A DNA stretch of 11,669 nucleotides, taken from assembly GCA_964457415.1 (NCBI GenBank), contig CAYWFB010000052.1:1-11669 (forward strand), in the 5' to 3' direction. This document shows, one piece after another, positions 1-7,923 of this stretch; positions within the stretch are counted from its first letter, which is position 1, and each line of letters opens with the position of its first letter. Position numbers and translations under genes: made by a program. Source of the stretch: Fimenecus sp964457415 (GTDB lineage Bacteria; Bacillota; Clostridia; Oscillospirales; Acutalibacteraceae). Under the pieces are notes generated by a model. That model saw nothing but the letters and a program-made list of their open reading frames with translations, searched no databases and was not told where the DNA came from.

Positions 1-1788
1 GAGCTTGACGGTGGAAAATCTGTTTATTGGATGGAGTACCGTTTTGAAGAATACTACTCAATGTGTGATGAGTTAGGTATTGAGCGTCTTCCTATCTGCA
101 TTTCCGAATACGGACTTATGCAGACAAACGGTCTTCCCGGCGAATCTGTAAAATGGATTTCGCGTCTTGAGGCTAATGATGTTTACGGTTGTGTGGCATA
201 TTGGCGACTTGCAAACAACCTTGCTGAAACTGTTGCTGACGATGTTACTCCCAACTCAAATTATTGGGTTTACAAGTTCTATGCCGATATGATGGGCAAC
301 GAGCTTGAGGTTACTGAATGGGATATGTTCCACAGTAATATCGGCAACTGGCTTGCCGGCAAATATCCTTTGATGAACAAGGGCTTTATCGGTATGGCTT
401 CATTTGACGAAGAAGAAAACAAGTTCTATATACTTGCAGGCGGCAGTGCAGAAGACAGTAAAATTAAAATTGAGAATATCGACGAAAATTACTTCAAAAA
501 CGGCGACAAAGTAACAGTTAAAGTTACTTATGTTGACTACAAGGGTCTCGGCGGTACTGTTTATGCTCCCGAAGAGTGCATGACAGAGGTTGTTAAGGTT
601 TCGGGAAATGCTATTAAATTCACCCTCCCCTGCGAAGCTGAAAGTCAAGCATATTTCATTGAAATCACACCTTACGACGATGAAGAAGAAAGCGAAAACA
701 AAGACAGAGCAGTTCGTTTTGAGGCAGAAGATGCTGAATTTAGCGGCAACGCTTGGGTCCCCGAATGGATTTCTTACGCAAGCTCAAAGGGCTTGGTAGT
801 TAAGGGTCTTGACAAGGAAAGCACTATTGAATTCACAGTTGATGTAGACAAAGCAGGTACATATGACCTTGACATTGTCTATGCGAATGGTGCGGTTGAA
901 GCAGGAAGAATTACGGCAGACGTAAAATTGGCTGTTAACGGCAAAGAGCAAACTATAGAATTCCCCTCTTCAATAAAAGACGAATATATGGAATGTGTTA
1001 CGGTTACTGCTGACCTTAAAAAAGGTAAAAATACAATTCATATAAATGTGCTTAATGATGCGGTTTTGACATTGGATTTTATTGATGTTTCCAACGAAAA
1101 AGAAACTAATGATAAGATTTACTTTGCACCGTTACAGTCAAGAAATGCTGATAAAAATGAAAATGCTTGGTCGGTAATAGTTAAAAATGACGGATATTAT
1201 AAATTATCATACACTAATGACGATTTACCTGACGCTGTAAATGGTGAAACATATAAGTGGGAAATTAAATATCTTCATCGTGGATATAATAAATTTGTTC
1301 TTGATAACAATTTAAGTTTAGCAAAAGTTGAAGCATATGAAAAAGCACCTTTCTTAACAATAACACCTGCTGATATGACAGTTCACAATGGTGCAACACT
1401 TGAAGATGATGAGAACACTTCAAGCGATAAAAAAATCGGTTGGATTTCATCCGACATGGGAAGCTACGCTACCTTCAATGTAAATGTAGAAGAAGCAGGA
1501 TATTACAACTTCACTATTGAATACGCAAACAACGAAGAAGGCGGATTCCACGCATACAATGTTGACCTTGTTGAAAGATATATTTCAATATCTGTAAACG
1601 GTGAAAAACAGGGTAATTTCTTCTTCCGCAACACATATAGCTGGGAAACCTACAAGACAAAGACTATTGTGCTCTATCTTGATGCAGGCGACAACGAAAT
1701 CAAGCTTTCAAATGACGGCTCGTACTCATTCAACAATCAAGTTACTTATGCACCGAACATTGGTGATATTCGGGTAAATCCGTTCTAA
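1..1788 (+). CDS. Glycoside hydrolase (clan GH-A-like), C-terminal part, with two CBM6/CBM35-like modules; 5' end outside window
   Basis: The frame is open from base 1 and ends in TAA, giving 595 residues with no start in the window; the ATG at 31 is internal. Residues about 1-105 look like the last strands of a TIM barrel: the motif ICISEYG (Glu36) resembles the strand-7 nucleophile of clan GH-A enzymes, followed by GCVAYWRLANN on the presumed strand 8. Residues about 115-225 are beta-rich, like the sandwich that often follows such barrels. Residues about 237-364 (starting VRFEAEDAEF) and about 451-595 (ITPADMTV to the end) look like CBM6/CBM35-type beta-sandwich modules, both with a 'AGxYxxxxxYAN' signature. 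The product probably acts on plant polysaccharide outside the cell, but any signal peptide is upstream of the window. I cannot assign a GH family. There is no dockerin or LPXTG anchor at the C-terminus. Confidence 0.7.
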   Translation, partial: ELDGGKSVYWMEYRFEEYYSMCDELGIERLPICISEYGLMQTNGLPGESVKWISRLEANDVYGCVAYWRLANNLAETVADDVTPNSNYWVYKFYADMMGNELEVTEWDMFHSNIGNWLAGKYPLMNKGFIGMASFDEEENKFYILAGGSAEDSKIKIENIDENYFKNGDKVTVKVTYVDYKGLGGTVYAPEECMTEVVKVSGNAIKFTLPCEAESQAYFIEITPYDDEEESENKDRAVRFEAEDAEFSGNAWVPEWISYASSKGLVVKGLDKESTIEFTVDVDKAGTYDLDIVYANGAVEAGRITADVKLAVNGKEQTIEFPSSIKDEYMECVTVTADLKKGKNTIHINVLNDAVLTLDFIDVSNEKETNDKIYFAPLQSRNADKNENAWSVIVKNDGYYKLSYTNDDLPDAVNGETYKWEIKYLHRGYNKFVLDNNLSLAKVEAYEKAPFLTITPADMTVHNGATLEDDENTSSDKKIGWISSDMGSYATFNVNVEEAGYYNFTIEYANNEEGGFHAYNVDLVERYISISVNGEKQGNFFFRNTYSWETYKTKTIVLYLDAGDNEIKLSNDGSYSFNNQVTYAPNIGDIRVNPF

Positions 1789-1823
1789 AAAAATCTATTG
1801 AAAAATACTGTTAATAAATTGAC

Positions 1824-1853
1824 AAAAAAAGGCATCGAAAGGTGTCTTTTTTT
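1824..1853 (+). terminator. Rho-independent terminator of the glycoside hydrolase gene
   Basis: Arms 1824-1836 and 1841-1853 pair over 13 bp (A-tract plus GGCATC with GGTGTC plus T-tract, with G-U wobbles) around a GAAA tetraloop. The run of seven T at 1847-1853 completes the signal. It lies 36 bp after the stop codon. Confidence 0.85.
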
Positions 1854-1891
1854 GTTATTCCGCCAAAAATTTTTTTATTATTTTATTTCTA

Positions 1892-1920
1892 TTGATAATA
1901 CTAATTTTATGAGGTATAAT
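1892..1920 (+). promoter_or_regulatory. Sigma-A-type promoter of the decarboxylase operon
   Basis: TTGATA at 1892-1897 and a perfect TATAAT at 1915-1920 are separated by exactly 17 bp. The predicted start is near 1927, giving a 5' leader of about 67 nt. An imperfect inverted repeat (AATAAATT 1927-1934, AATTTATT 1945-1952) begins at the predicted transcription start and could be an operator or simply AT-rich chance. Confidence 0.75.
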
Positions 1921-1993
1921 TATGACAATAAATTACAATGGGTAAATTTATTATTTATATGAATTTTAAATTGTGTTTTGGAGGCTAAAAACT

Positions 1994-3376
1994 ATGAAAG
2001 TACAGTTTACAGAAACCGTATTGAGAGATGCCAACCAGTCACTTATTGCTACAAGAATGCCCTTCTCAGACTTTGAGCCGGCTCTTGAAAAGCTGAATAA
2101 GGCAGGTTATTATTCTCTTGAATGCTGGGGCGGTGCTACATTCGACTCATGTCTTCGCTATCTTAATGAAGACCCATGGATTAGACTTCGCCGTATCAAA
2201 GAAAAATGTCCCGATACAAAGCTTCAGATGCTTCTTCGCGGACAGAACCTTTTAGGTTACAAGCACTATCCCGACGATGTTGTAAGAATGTTCGTTAAAA
2301 AGAGTATTGAAAACGGTATTGATGTTATCAGAATTTTCGATGCACTTAACGATGTTCGCAACATTCAGGTAGCAGTTGATGAAACTATTAAAAACGGTGC
2401 TATTGCTTCAGGTGCTATTTCTTACACAACAAGCCCTGTTCATACACTTAAAAACTATGTGGCTCTTTGTAAAGAAATGAAAGAAATGGGCTGTTCTACA
2501 ATCTGTATCAAGGATATGGCGGGTGTTATGACTCCCGTTGAAGCAAAAGACCTTGTTGGTGCTATTAAGGACGCTATGCCTGAAATGCCTGTTATTCTTC
2601 ACACTCACTGCACAACAGGTATGGCTTATATGACAATCCTTAAGGCAGTTGAAGCAGGTTGCGATATTATTGATACAGCAACATCTTGCTTCTCAGGTGG
2701 TACTTCACAGCCCGCAACAGAAACAATCCACGATGCTCTTACAGGTCTTGGCTATGAAACAGGTCTTAACAGAGATATATTAAAGGAAGTAAACGACCAC
2801 TTCAAGCCACTTCGCGATGAGTATCTTGCATCGGGACTTTTAAAACCAAAAGCACTTGTTACTGATACAGATGCTTTGACATATAAGGTTCCGGGCGGAA
2901 TGCTTTCAAATATGATGGCAAACCTTGAAGATATGAATGCTCTTGACAGAATGGAAGAAGCTCTTATAGAAATTCCTCAGGTTCGTAAAGACATGGGTTA
3001 TCCCCCACTTGTAACTCCTTTGAGCCAGATGGTTGGTAATCAGGCTGTTACAAACGTGCTTGTAGGAGAAAGATATAAGAATATCTCAAAAGAAATCAAG
3101 GCATATATCAAGGGTGAATATGGTAAGGCACCCGGCGAAATTGATGCCGACCTTCAGAAGAAGGTTCTCGGTGATGAAGAACCAATCACCTGCCGTTTCG
3201 CTGATACTCTTGAACCGGCGTTTGAACAGACAAAAGCAGAGCTTGGTGACCTTGCAAAATCTGACGAAGATGTGCTTTCTTACATCGCTTTCCCTGCACA
3301 GGCTGAAAAGTTCCTTGCAGACAGAGCTGAAAAAGAAAAGAACACATTTAAATACTCAATCAAAAAGGTTGATTAA
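1994..3376 (+). CDS. oadA: Oxaloacetate decarboxylase alpha subunit, carboxyltransferase (pyruvate carboxylase subunit B-like), without fused biotin domain
   Basis: This 460-residue protein transfers CO2 between oxaloacetate (or a related acid) and the biotin of the carrier protein. It is an HMGL-like TIM barrel: the metal-binding Asp12 lies in LRDANQSLIATRM, Lys173 in CIKDMAG matches the carbamylated active-site lysine, and His203/His205 in HTHC are metal ligands. Residues about 285-455 form the conserved PYC/OadA C-terminal domain (YPPLVTPLSQMVGNQAVTN). Klebsiella-type OadA is near 590 residues because it carries its own biotinyl domain; here that domain is the separate gene at 3893. I chose ATG 1994 because GGAGG (1980-1984) sits 9 bases upstream; an in-frame GTG at 1973 lies upstream of this site and is unlikely. 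First gene of the operon. Methylmalonyl-CoA:pyruvate transcarboxylase 5S subunit is a close relative and a possible alternative, but the neighbours favour a Na+ pump. Confidence 0.92.
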   Translation: MKVQFTETVLRDANQSLIATRMPFSDFEPALEKLNKAGYYSLECWGGATFDSCLRYLNEDPWIRLRRIKEKCPDTKLQMLLRGQNLLGYKHYPDDVVRMFVKKSIENGIDVIRIFDALNDVRNIQVAVDETIKNGAIASGAISYTTSPVHTLKNYVALCKEMKEMGCSTICIKDMAGVMTPVEAKDLVGAIKDAMPEMPVILHTHCTTGMAYMTILKAVEAGCDIIDTATSCFSGGTSQPATETIHDALTGLGYETGLNRDILKEVNDHFKPLRDEYLASGLLKPKALVTDTDALTYKVPGGMLSNMMANLEDMNALDRMEEALIEIPQVRKDMGYPPLVTPLSQMVGNQAVTNVLVGERYKNISKEIKAYIKGEYGKAPGEIDADLQKKVLGDEEPITCRFADTLEPAFEQTKAELGDLAKSDEDVLSYIAFPAQAEKFLADRAEKEKNTFKYSIKKVD

Positions 3377-3389
3377 GGAGTGACAAAAT

Positions 3390-3875
3390 ATGGAATTAGG
3401 CATATTAGAAGCTCTTAACATTTCGCTTACAGGTTTTGTAGTTGTTCTTATTATTCTTGCACTTCTTGCAGTTATTATCGTTTTACTTTCAAAGGTTATC
3501 AGAGCCGTTGAGGGCGTGGCGGATAAAAAGGATGACTCTGTTGATGTTTCAGCAGAAGCTCCTGCAACATCAGCGCCGGTTACTTCTGCACCCGCACCTG
3601 TTATTCCTACAACAGCACCCGCGGTTTATGGTAACGGAGTTGAGCTTTACAAAACCGACCTTAAGAGTGCCGCATCAATTATGGCAATTGTAAGCCACGA
3701 AAGTGGTATTCCTCTTGAGCGTCTGCAGTTCACATCAATCAAACTTATTGATGATGTTGAGCTTTATAAGACCGACGACAAAACTGCCGCAACAATTATG
3801 GCAATTGTAAGCCACCAGAGCGGTATTCCCCTTGACAGACTTGTGTTCAAGTCAATCAAACTTATCGATAATTAA
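3390..3875 (+). CDS. oadG: Decarboxylase gamma subunit (OadG family) with a tandemly duplicated C-terminal module
   Basis: This 161-residue protein has one membrane helix (about residues 11-37), then a charged stretch, then a flexible Ala/Pro/Thr-rich linker (about 54-80). The C-terminus consists of two adjacent copies of a 39-residue module (84-122 and 123-161), each reading VELYKTD..., IMAIVSH, SGIPL and SIKLID. In OadG/MmdD-type subunits the membrane helix anchors to the beta pump and the C-terminal part docks the soluble carboxyltransferase; normally I would expect one such module. It is 13 bp after oadA, with AAGGAG at 3375-3380 overlapping the oadA stop. Assignment rests on topology, linker and gene order more than on sharp motifs, since this subunit is poorly conserved in general. 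Confidence 0.8.
   Translation: MELGILEALNISLTGFVVVLIILALLAVIIVLLSKVIRAVEGVADKKDDSVDVSAEAPATSAPVTSAPAPVIPTTAPAVYGNGVELYKTDLKSAASIMAIVSHESGIPLERLQFTSIKLIDDVELYKTDDKTAATIMAIVSHQSGIPLDRLVFKSIKLIDN
3639..3872 (+). repeat. In-frame tandem duplication of 117 bp inside oadG
   Basis: Unit 1 is 3639-3755 and unit 2 is 3756-3872, with no spacer and the stop codon right after unit 2. By direct comparison 31 of 39 residues and about 95 of 117 bases match, with the differences spread over all codon positions. This indicates an old, retained duplication rather than a recent slip or an assembly error. Confidence 0.95.
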
Positions 3876-3892
3876 CAAAGGAGATTTTTGAA

Positions 3893-4315
3893 ATGAAATA
3901 TGTTGTTACATTAAACGGAAATGATTATGAAGTTGAAGTAAATGAGCTCAGCGAAGCAATGGTTACATCTGTTGTTCCCTCAGCAGCACCCGTTGCAATG
4001 GCTCCCGTGGCACCCGCTCCTGTGGCAGCACCTGCAGTAGCACCTGTGGCTGAGGCAACACCCGCTCCCGTAGCCACACCTGCTCCTGTGGCAGTTGGCG
4101 ACGGCACAAAGGTTAGCGCTCCAATGCCCGGAACAGTTCTTTCGGTTAACGTTTCGAACGGTCAGGCAGTAAACGAGGGCGATGTTCTTTTCATTCTTGA
4201 AGCTATGAAGATGGAAAATGAAATCGTTGCTCCTTGCGCAGGTACAGTTAAACAGGTTATTGCTACAAAGGGTGCATCAGTTGCTACTGACGAAGTTCTT
4301 GCTGTTATCGGCTAA
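3893..4315 (+). CDS. Biotin carboxyl carrier protein of the decarboxylase complex
   Basis: This 140-residue protein carries the CO2 from the carboxyltransferase to the membrane pump on a biotinylated lysine. Residues 1-18 form a short beta-rich head (KYVVTLNGNDYEVEV), residues about 28-71 are a low-complexity Pro/Ala/Val swinging linker, and residues about 73-140 are a biotinyl/lipoyl domain. Lys106 in the classic AMKM motif (codon 4208-4210) is the biotin attachment site; MENEI follows as in the family. AAAGGAG (3877-3883) lies 9 bases before the ATG, and the gene is 17 bp after oadG and 17 bp before oadB. In many proteobacterial systems this domain is the C-terminus of OadA; the separate gene resembles clostridial and Veillonella-type (MmdC/GcdC-like) systems. 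A biotin ligase must come from elsewhere in the genome. Confidence 0.93.
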   Translation: MKYVVTLNGNDYEVEVNELSEAMVTSVVPSAAPVAMAPVAPAPVAAPAVAPVAEATPAPVATPAPVAVGDGTKVSAPMPGTVLSVNVSNGQAVNEGDVLFILEAMKMENEIVAPCAGTVKQVIATKGASVATDEVLAVIG

Positions 4316-4332
4316 TCGGAGGCGTTAAGCAA

Positions 4333-5508
4333 ATGTCAATTATTAACGCTCTTGTTGAGCTTTTAAGTCAATCACAATTTGTAAACCTTGAATGGCAAAA
4401 TTGGGTAATGATTGGCGTTTCATTTGTTCTTCTTTATCTTGCAATTGTAAAGAAATTTGAGCCCTTACTCCTTTTACCCATTGCCTTTGGTATGCTTCTT
4501 GTAAATATTTATCCCGAAATTATGGCTGACCCGCTTATGATGTCTTCTTATGAAGGCGAAGTTGTTGAGGGTGCTCATTGGTATGATACGGGTGTTTTAA
4601 GACTTATATATCTTGGTGTTAAATCAAGTATATTCCCCTGCCTTATCTTTATGGGTGTTGGTGCAATGACTGACTTTGGTCCTCTGCTTGCAAATCCCTC
4701 AAGCTTACTTCTCGGCGCGGCAGCACAGCTTGGTATTTATGTAGCATTCATTATTGCTATTGCTTCAGGTCAGTTTACTGCAGAAGAAGCAGCTTCAATC
4801 GCTATTATTGGTGGTGCAGACGGTCCCACGGCAATCTTCCTTACAGGCAAGCTTGCTCCACATCTTTTAGGACCTATCGCCGTTGCGGCATATTCATATA
4901 TGGCTCTCATTCCTCTTATTCAGCCACCGATTATGAAATTGCTCACAACCAAAAAAGAAAGAGAAATCAAAATGAATCAGCTTCGCACCGTAAGCAAGGC
5001 TGAAAAGATTATCTTCCCGATTATTGTTACAGTAATCTGTGTTCTTCTTATTCCCGATGTTGCTCCCCTCCTTGGTTTCCTTATGCTTGGTAACCTTTTT
5101 AAAGAAAGCGGAGTTACAGACAGACTTTCAGATACTGCACAAAATACACTTTGCAATATTGTTACAATTCTTCTTGGTGTAACAGTTGGTGCAACTGCTG
5201 AAGGCAAGACCTTCCTTGATGTTAAAACACTTCTCATCATTGGTATCGGATTGCTTGCTTTCGCATTCTCATCCGCAGGCGGTGTGCTTTTTGCAAAGCT
5301 TATGAACATTATCACACGCGGAAAAGTTAATCCTCTTATAGGTTCAGCAGGTGTTTCTGCCGTTCCTATGGCGGCTCGCGTTTCACAGGTTGAGGGTAGA
5401 AAATATAATCCCTCAAACTTCCTTTTAATGCACGCAATGGGTCCAAACGTTGCAGGTGTTATTGGTTCTGCTGTTGCCGCAGGCTTCTTACTTTCACAGT
5501 TTGGATAA
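4333..5508 (+). CDS. oadB: Na+-translocating decarboxylase beta subunit
   Basis: This 391-residue integral membrane protein decarboxylates carboxybiotin and couples that to Na+ export. It has many hydrophobic segments across its length. The hallmark GGADGPT (residues 160-166, Asp163) corresponds to the essential Asp203 region of the Klebsiella beta subunit. The downstream AYSYM (Tyr187/Tyr189) and the near-C-terminal GPNVAGVIGS (Asn372, Ser379) match other residues implicated in Na+ and proton movement in the family. Length is somewhat shorter than the roughly 430 residues of Klebsiella OadB but usual for Firmicutes. GGAGG (4318-4322) is 10 bases before the ATG. Last gene of the operon. The beta family is shared by oxaloacetate, methylmalonyl-CoA and glutaconyl-CoA decarboxylases, so substrate is inferred from the OadA-type alpha subunit. 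Confidence 0.95.
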   Translation: MSIINALVELLSQSQFVNLEWQNWVMIGVSFVLLYLAIVKKFEPLLLLPIAFGMLLVNIYPEIMADPLMMSSYEGEVVEGAHWYDTGVLRLIYLGVKSSIFPCLIFMGVGAMTDFGPLLANPSSLLLGAAAQLGIYVAFIIAIASGQFTAEEAASIAIIGGADGPTAIFLTGKLAPHLLGPIAVAAYSYMALIPLIQPPIMKLLTTKKEREIKMNQLRTVSKAEKIIFPIIVTVICVLLIPDVAPLLGFLMLGNLFKESGVTDRLSDTAQNTLCNIVTILLGVTVGATAEGKTFLDVKTLLIIGIGLLAFAFSSAGGVLFAKLMNIITRGKVNPLIGSAGVSAVPMAARVSQVEGRKYNPSNFLLMHAMGPNVAGVIGSAVAAGFLLSQFG

Positions 5509-5536
5509 TTTCTCACAAAACACAAATTTATAAGAT

Positions 5537-5567
5537 AATCCCCACTGAAATTCAGTGGGGATTTTTT
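5537..5567 (+). terminator. Strong terminator of the decarboxylase operon, between convergent genes
   Basis: Arms 5537-5549 and 5551-5563 are perfect 13-bp complements (AATCCCCACTGAA and its reverse complement), followed by T at 5562-5567. The T-tract touches the stop codon of the convergent sfsA gene. There is no clear T-run on the minus side, so use by sfsA is uncertain. Confidence 0.9.
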
Positions 5568-6241
5568 CATAGCTTTACAGAGATTTGATTTTTTATTGTT
5601 ATACTTTCAGGGGTTACATTGCATTGAAATGCAAGGACATTCACACCATTTTCACTGACTTCTTTTAAGACATCTGCAAATGCAGGATGAGTTATTCTGT
5701 TTGGTTCAAAATATTTCACATTATCCATTTGCACAACAAATATTATATAAGCTTTGTAGCCCGTTGTAACGGCTTTTTGAAGTTCTTTAAGGTGTTTGAC
5801 GCCTCGTTCTGTCGGAGCGTCAGGAAAACGCACCACACCGTCATTTTCAAGGGTTACGCCCTTAACCTCAACGAAGATTTTCTCTGTTTCGGTTTCAACA
5901 TAAATATCAAAACGGGAATTGCCGTATTTACATTCGGGTTTCACAAAAGTTATATTATCAAACAGCTGAAAAAGATGTTCAATTACCACGTAATTGGCAA
6001 TCTGACTATCTACATTGACAAGCCTTTCACCCTTTTGCACGGCAATCAAATCATATTGAGTTTTACGATTAGGATTATCTGATTTTTGAAGATAAACCGT
6101 TGCGCCCTTTATAAAAAGCTCTTTGCATCTGCCCGTATTTTTAACATGGCAGATTTCTTCTTTGCCATTTATATTGCAGATTGCAATAAAACGGTTAGGA
6201 CGGTCAATAAACTCCCCTTTTATAATATTATTATAATTCAT
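5567..6241 (-). CDS. sfsA: SfsA-family protein (sugar fermentation stimulation protein homologue, predicted nucleic-acid-binding/nuclease fold)
   Basis: This 224-residue protein matches SfsA along its full length. The N-terminal part (about 1-85) is the OB-fold-like half (RFIAICNI, CHVKNTGRC). The C-terminal part carries the PD-(D/E)XK-like core: SRFDIYVE, then EVKGVTL, and the family signature FPDAPTERGVKHL. E. coli SfsA was named for stimulating maltose metabolism gene expression and binds DNA; its exact biochemical role is unsettled. The N-terminus aligns with E. coli SfsA (start to 'RF' spacing is similar), which supports ATG 6241. The ribosome binding site is poor (GGTG 4 bases before the ATG), and the start lies only 12 bp beyond the T-tract of the upstream transporter's terminator. 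It may therefore depend on read-through or on a weak promoter inside the upstream gene end. I saw no convincing promoter of its own. Confidence 0.9.
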   Translation of the reverse strand: MNYNNIIKGEFIDRPNRFIAICNINGKEEICHVKNTGRCKELFIKGATVYLQKSDNPNRKTQYDLIAVQKGERLVNVDSQIANYVVIEHLFQLFDNITFVKPECKYGNSRFDIYVETETEKIFVEVKGVTLENDGVVRFPDAPTERGVKHLKELQKAVTTGYKAYIIFVVQMDNVKYFEPNRITHPAFADVLKEVSENGVNVLAFQCNVTPESITIKNQISVKL

Positions 6242-6253
6242 AATTCACCAAAC

Positions 6254-6282
6254 AAAAAGGACGGTAGGTTCCCCCACCGTCC
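6254..6282 (-). terminator. Rho-independent terminator of the GPH transporter gene
   Basis: On the minus strand GGACGGTGGG (6282-6273) pairs with CCTACCGTCC (6268-6259) over 10 bp with one G-U and a GGAA loop, followed by TTTTT (6258-6254). It separates the transporter from sfsA. Confidence 0.88.
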
Positions 6283-6299
6283 GAAAAGTTAAATATTTT

Positions 6300-7898
6300 T
6301 TATTCAGCCTTTGCAGCTGCTTTTCTTGCTTCGATTTCAGCAACCATTTCTGCCTGACGCTTTTCTGTAATCTTATAGAAGAACATAGGAACTGCACAAG
6401 CAAACATACTGATAACGCCTGAAAGAACGAGCATATTCCAAAGTGTATTTGCACCCTCGGCTGAAATATAGCCTGTTTCAGCATCAATACCTGCTGCCGC
6501 GAATGAAATAACGCCGATGAAAGCACCAACAGCCATACCAATCTTATTGATAAGTGTCTGCATAGCGAAACAAATACCCTCGCCACGTTCACCTGTTTTC
6601 CATTCAAGATAGTCAACAGTATCACCAATCATAGCATAAGTGATAATGTTGTTAACACCCTGAGGAATACCGAGAAGAACAAGACCAATTGCGGCAACAA
6701 TCAACTTCCAAGGTTCATCATAGCCAACGAAATACATAACCGCCATTACTACACCGCCAAAGAGATGAACGATAATATATGCCCATTTCTTTGTGAATTT
6801 CTTTGACATCCACGGAACAAGAAGAGATGCCACAAGACCGCCGGGAACTACAAGAAGAGTAATCAAGCTGTAAAGACCTTCGTTTTGAAGAACATACTTT
6901 GCAAAATAGAGACCGCCTGTGTATGTATAAACCATTCTTGCGCCGCCGAGAACACCTGAAAGAACAATAAGAAGAAGCTCTTTGTTCTTAAAGAGAAGCT
7001 TTAAGTTATGACCAAAGCTTGGTGGATTGTCGTCTGCGGTGAAACGTTCTTTTGTATTCTTAAAGCCATAGAAGAACATTGGAACTGCAAGAACAACGAG
7101 AACAGCGGCACAAATGAAATATGTCCATTTAAGAGTGTCAGCATTTGCAATTTCCTGACCAGCGATAACTGTGTTAACAAACGTGTTTGCTGCTTCTTCA
7201 ACAGTAAGACCTTGGTTTGCAACAAGTTTTTCAATTTCAGCTGCCTTGTCAACCATAATCTGGTCAATCATATCTGCTGTGTACTTATATTTACTTGTAA
7301 CTGCACCTGTAATAATCGGAACAAAAACAGTAACGATACCTGCACCAAGTGTGCAAAGAAGACGAGTAACTGTAAGAAGATTGCCACGAACAACCGTGTC
7401 ATTTGTCATACAAGTTGAAAGTCCCCAATAAGGAACATCGGCAACGGTGTAAACAACCGACCAGATAACATAAATAATTGCGATAATGATAAATGATGAT
7501 GTTGCTTTTGCTTGGAAAACGGGCAAGAAGCAAGCAATTGTCATAATCGCGATAGGAATAGCCATCCATTTAAGATAAGGACGGCATTTGCCCCATTTAG
7601 TTCTTGTCTTGTCAACAATTGAGCCCATAATCGGGTCATTAAGAGCGTCAAAAATTCGAGTACCAAGCATTAAATATGCAACTGCCATTGCACCGGTAAC
7701 TGTACCGAAGGTAACATCAGCTGCACCAAAAAGAAGCGCATCGGTAAGGAAAATTGTCAAATAAGAGCCAATGATTGTGCAAATAAAGTTCTGACCGAAA
7801 CCTGCTATACCGTAAGCAATAGCCTCTTTAGGCTGAAGACTGCCTTTGTCATTAGGATTTGTGCCATAAACTTTATGCAAAAGGTCATTGATTTTCAT
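6300..7898 (-). CDS. GPH-family (glycoside-pentoside-hexuronide) sugar:cation symporter, MFS superfamily
   Basis: This 532-residue membrane protein should import a glycoside, pentose or hexuronide with Na+ or H+. About 12 hydrophobic helices are visible. The family motifs are clear: helix II RIFDALNDPIMG (Asp84, Asp88, matching the cation-site Asp55/Asp59 of MelB) followed by DKTRTKWGKCRPYL, and in the second half GDTVDYLEWKTGERGEG (residues 425-441). A hydrophilic, mostly helical insert of about 55 residues (about 201-255, acidic with many Glu/Ala) separates the helix ending near 199 from the one starting near 257; MelB has no comparable loop there. The C-terminal tail is a charged helix. 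The ribosome binding site is AAGAGGG (7904-7910), 5 bases before the ATG. Substrate cannot be told from sequence. It has its own promoter and terminator, so it is a single-gene unit, perhaps with leak into sfsA. Confidence 0.88.
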   Translation of the reverse strand: MKINDLLHKVYGTNPNDKGSLQPKEAIAYGIAGFGQNFICTIIGSYLTIFLTDALLFGAADVTFGTVTGAMAVAYLMLGTRIFDALNDPIMGSIVDKTRTKWGKCRPYLKWMAIPIAIMTIACFLPVFQAKATSSFIIIAIIYVIWSVVYTVADVPYWGLSTCMTNDTVVRGNLLTVTRLLCTLGAGIVTVFVPIITGAVTSKYKYTADMIDQIMVDKAAEIEKLVANQGLTVEEAANTFVNTVIAGQEIANADTLKWTYFICAAVLVVLAVPMFFYGFKNTKERFTADDNPPSFGHNLKLLFKNKELLLIVLSGVLGGARMVYTYTGGLYFAKYVLQNEGLYSLITLLVVPGGLVASLLVPWMSKKFTKKWAYIIVHLFGGVVMAVMYFVGYDEPWKLIVAAIGLVLLGIPQGVNNIITYAMIGDTVDYLEWKTGERGEGICFAMQTLINKIGMAVGAFIGVISFAAAGIDAETGYISAEGANTLWNMLVLSGVISMFACAVPMFFYKITEKRQAEMVAEIEARKAAAKAE

Positions 7899-7923
7899 AA
7901 AATCCCTCTTTCATAAATTTAAT

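Noticed and set aside
3925..4107. Minus-strand open frame of Gly/Ala/Thr repeats opposite the biotin carrier gene
   Set aside because: It is the antisense of the Pro/Ala linker codons and has no start signals.
4977..5570. Long minus-strand open frame opposite oadB
   Set aside because: The plus-strand frame encodes the highly conserved beta subunit; the antisense product has no recognisable features and runs through the terminator.
6210..6220. Strong SD-like AAAAGGGGAG inside the first codons of sfsA, suggesting a later start
   Set aside because: No in-frame ATG, GTG or TTG lies at a fitting distance, and homology to SfsA begins before this point; it is best read as the Lys-Gly-Glu codons.
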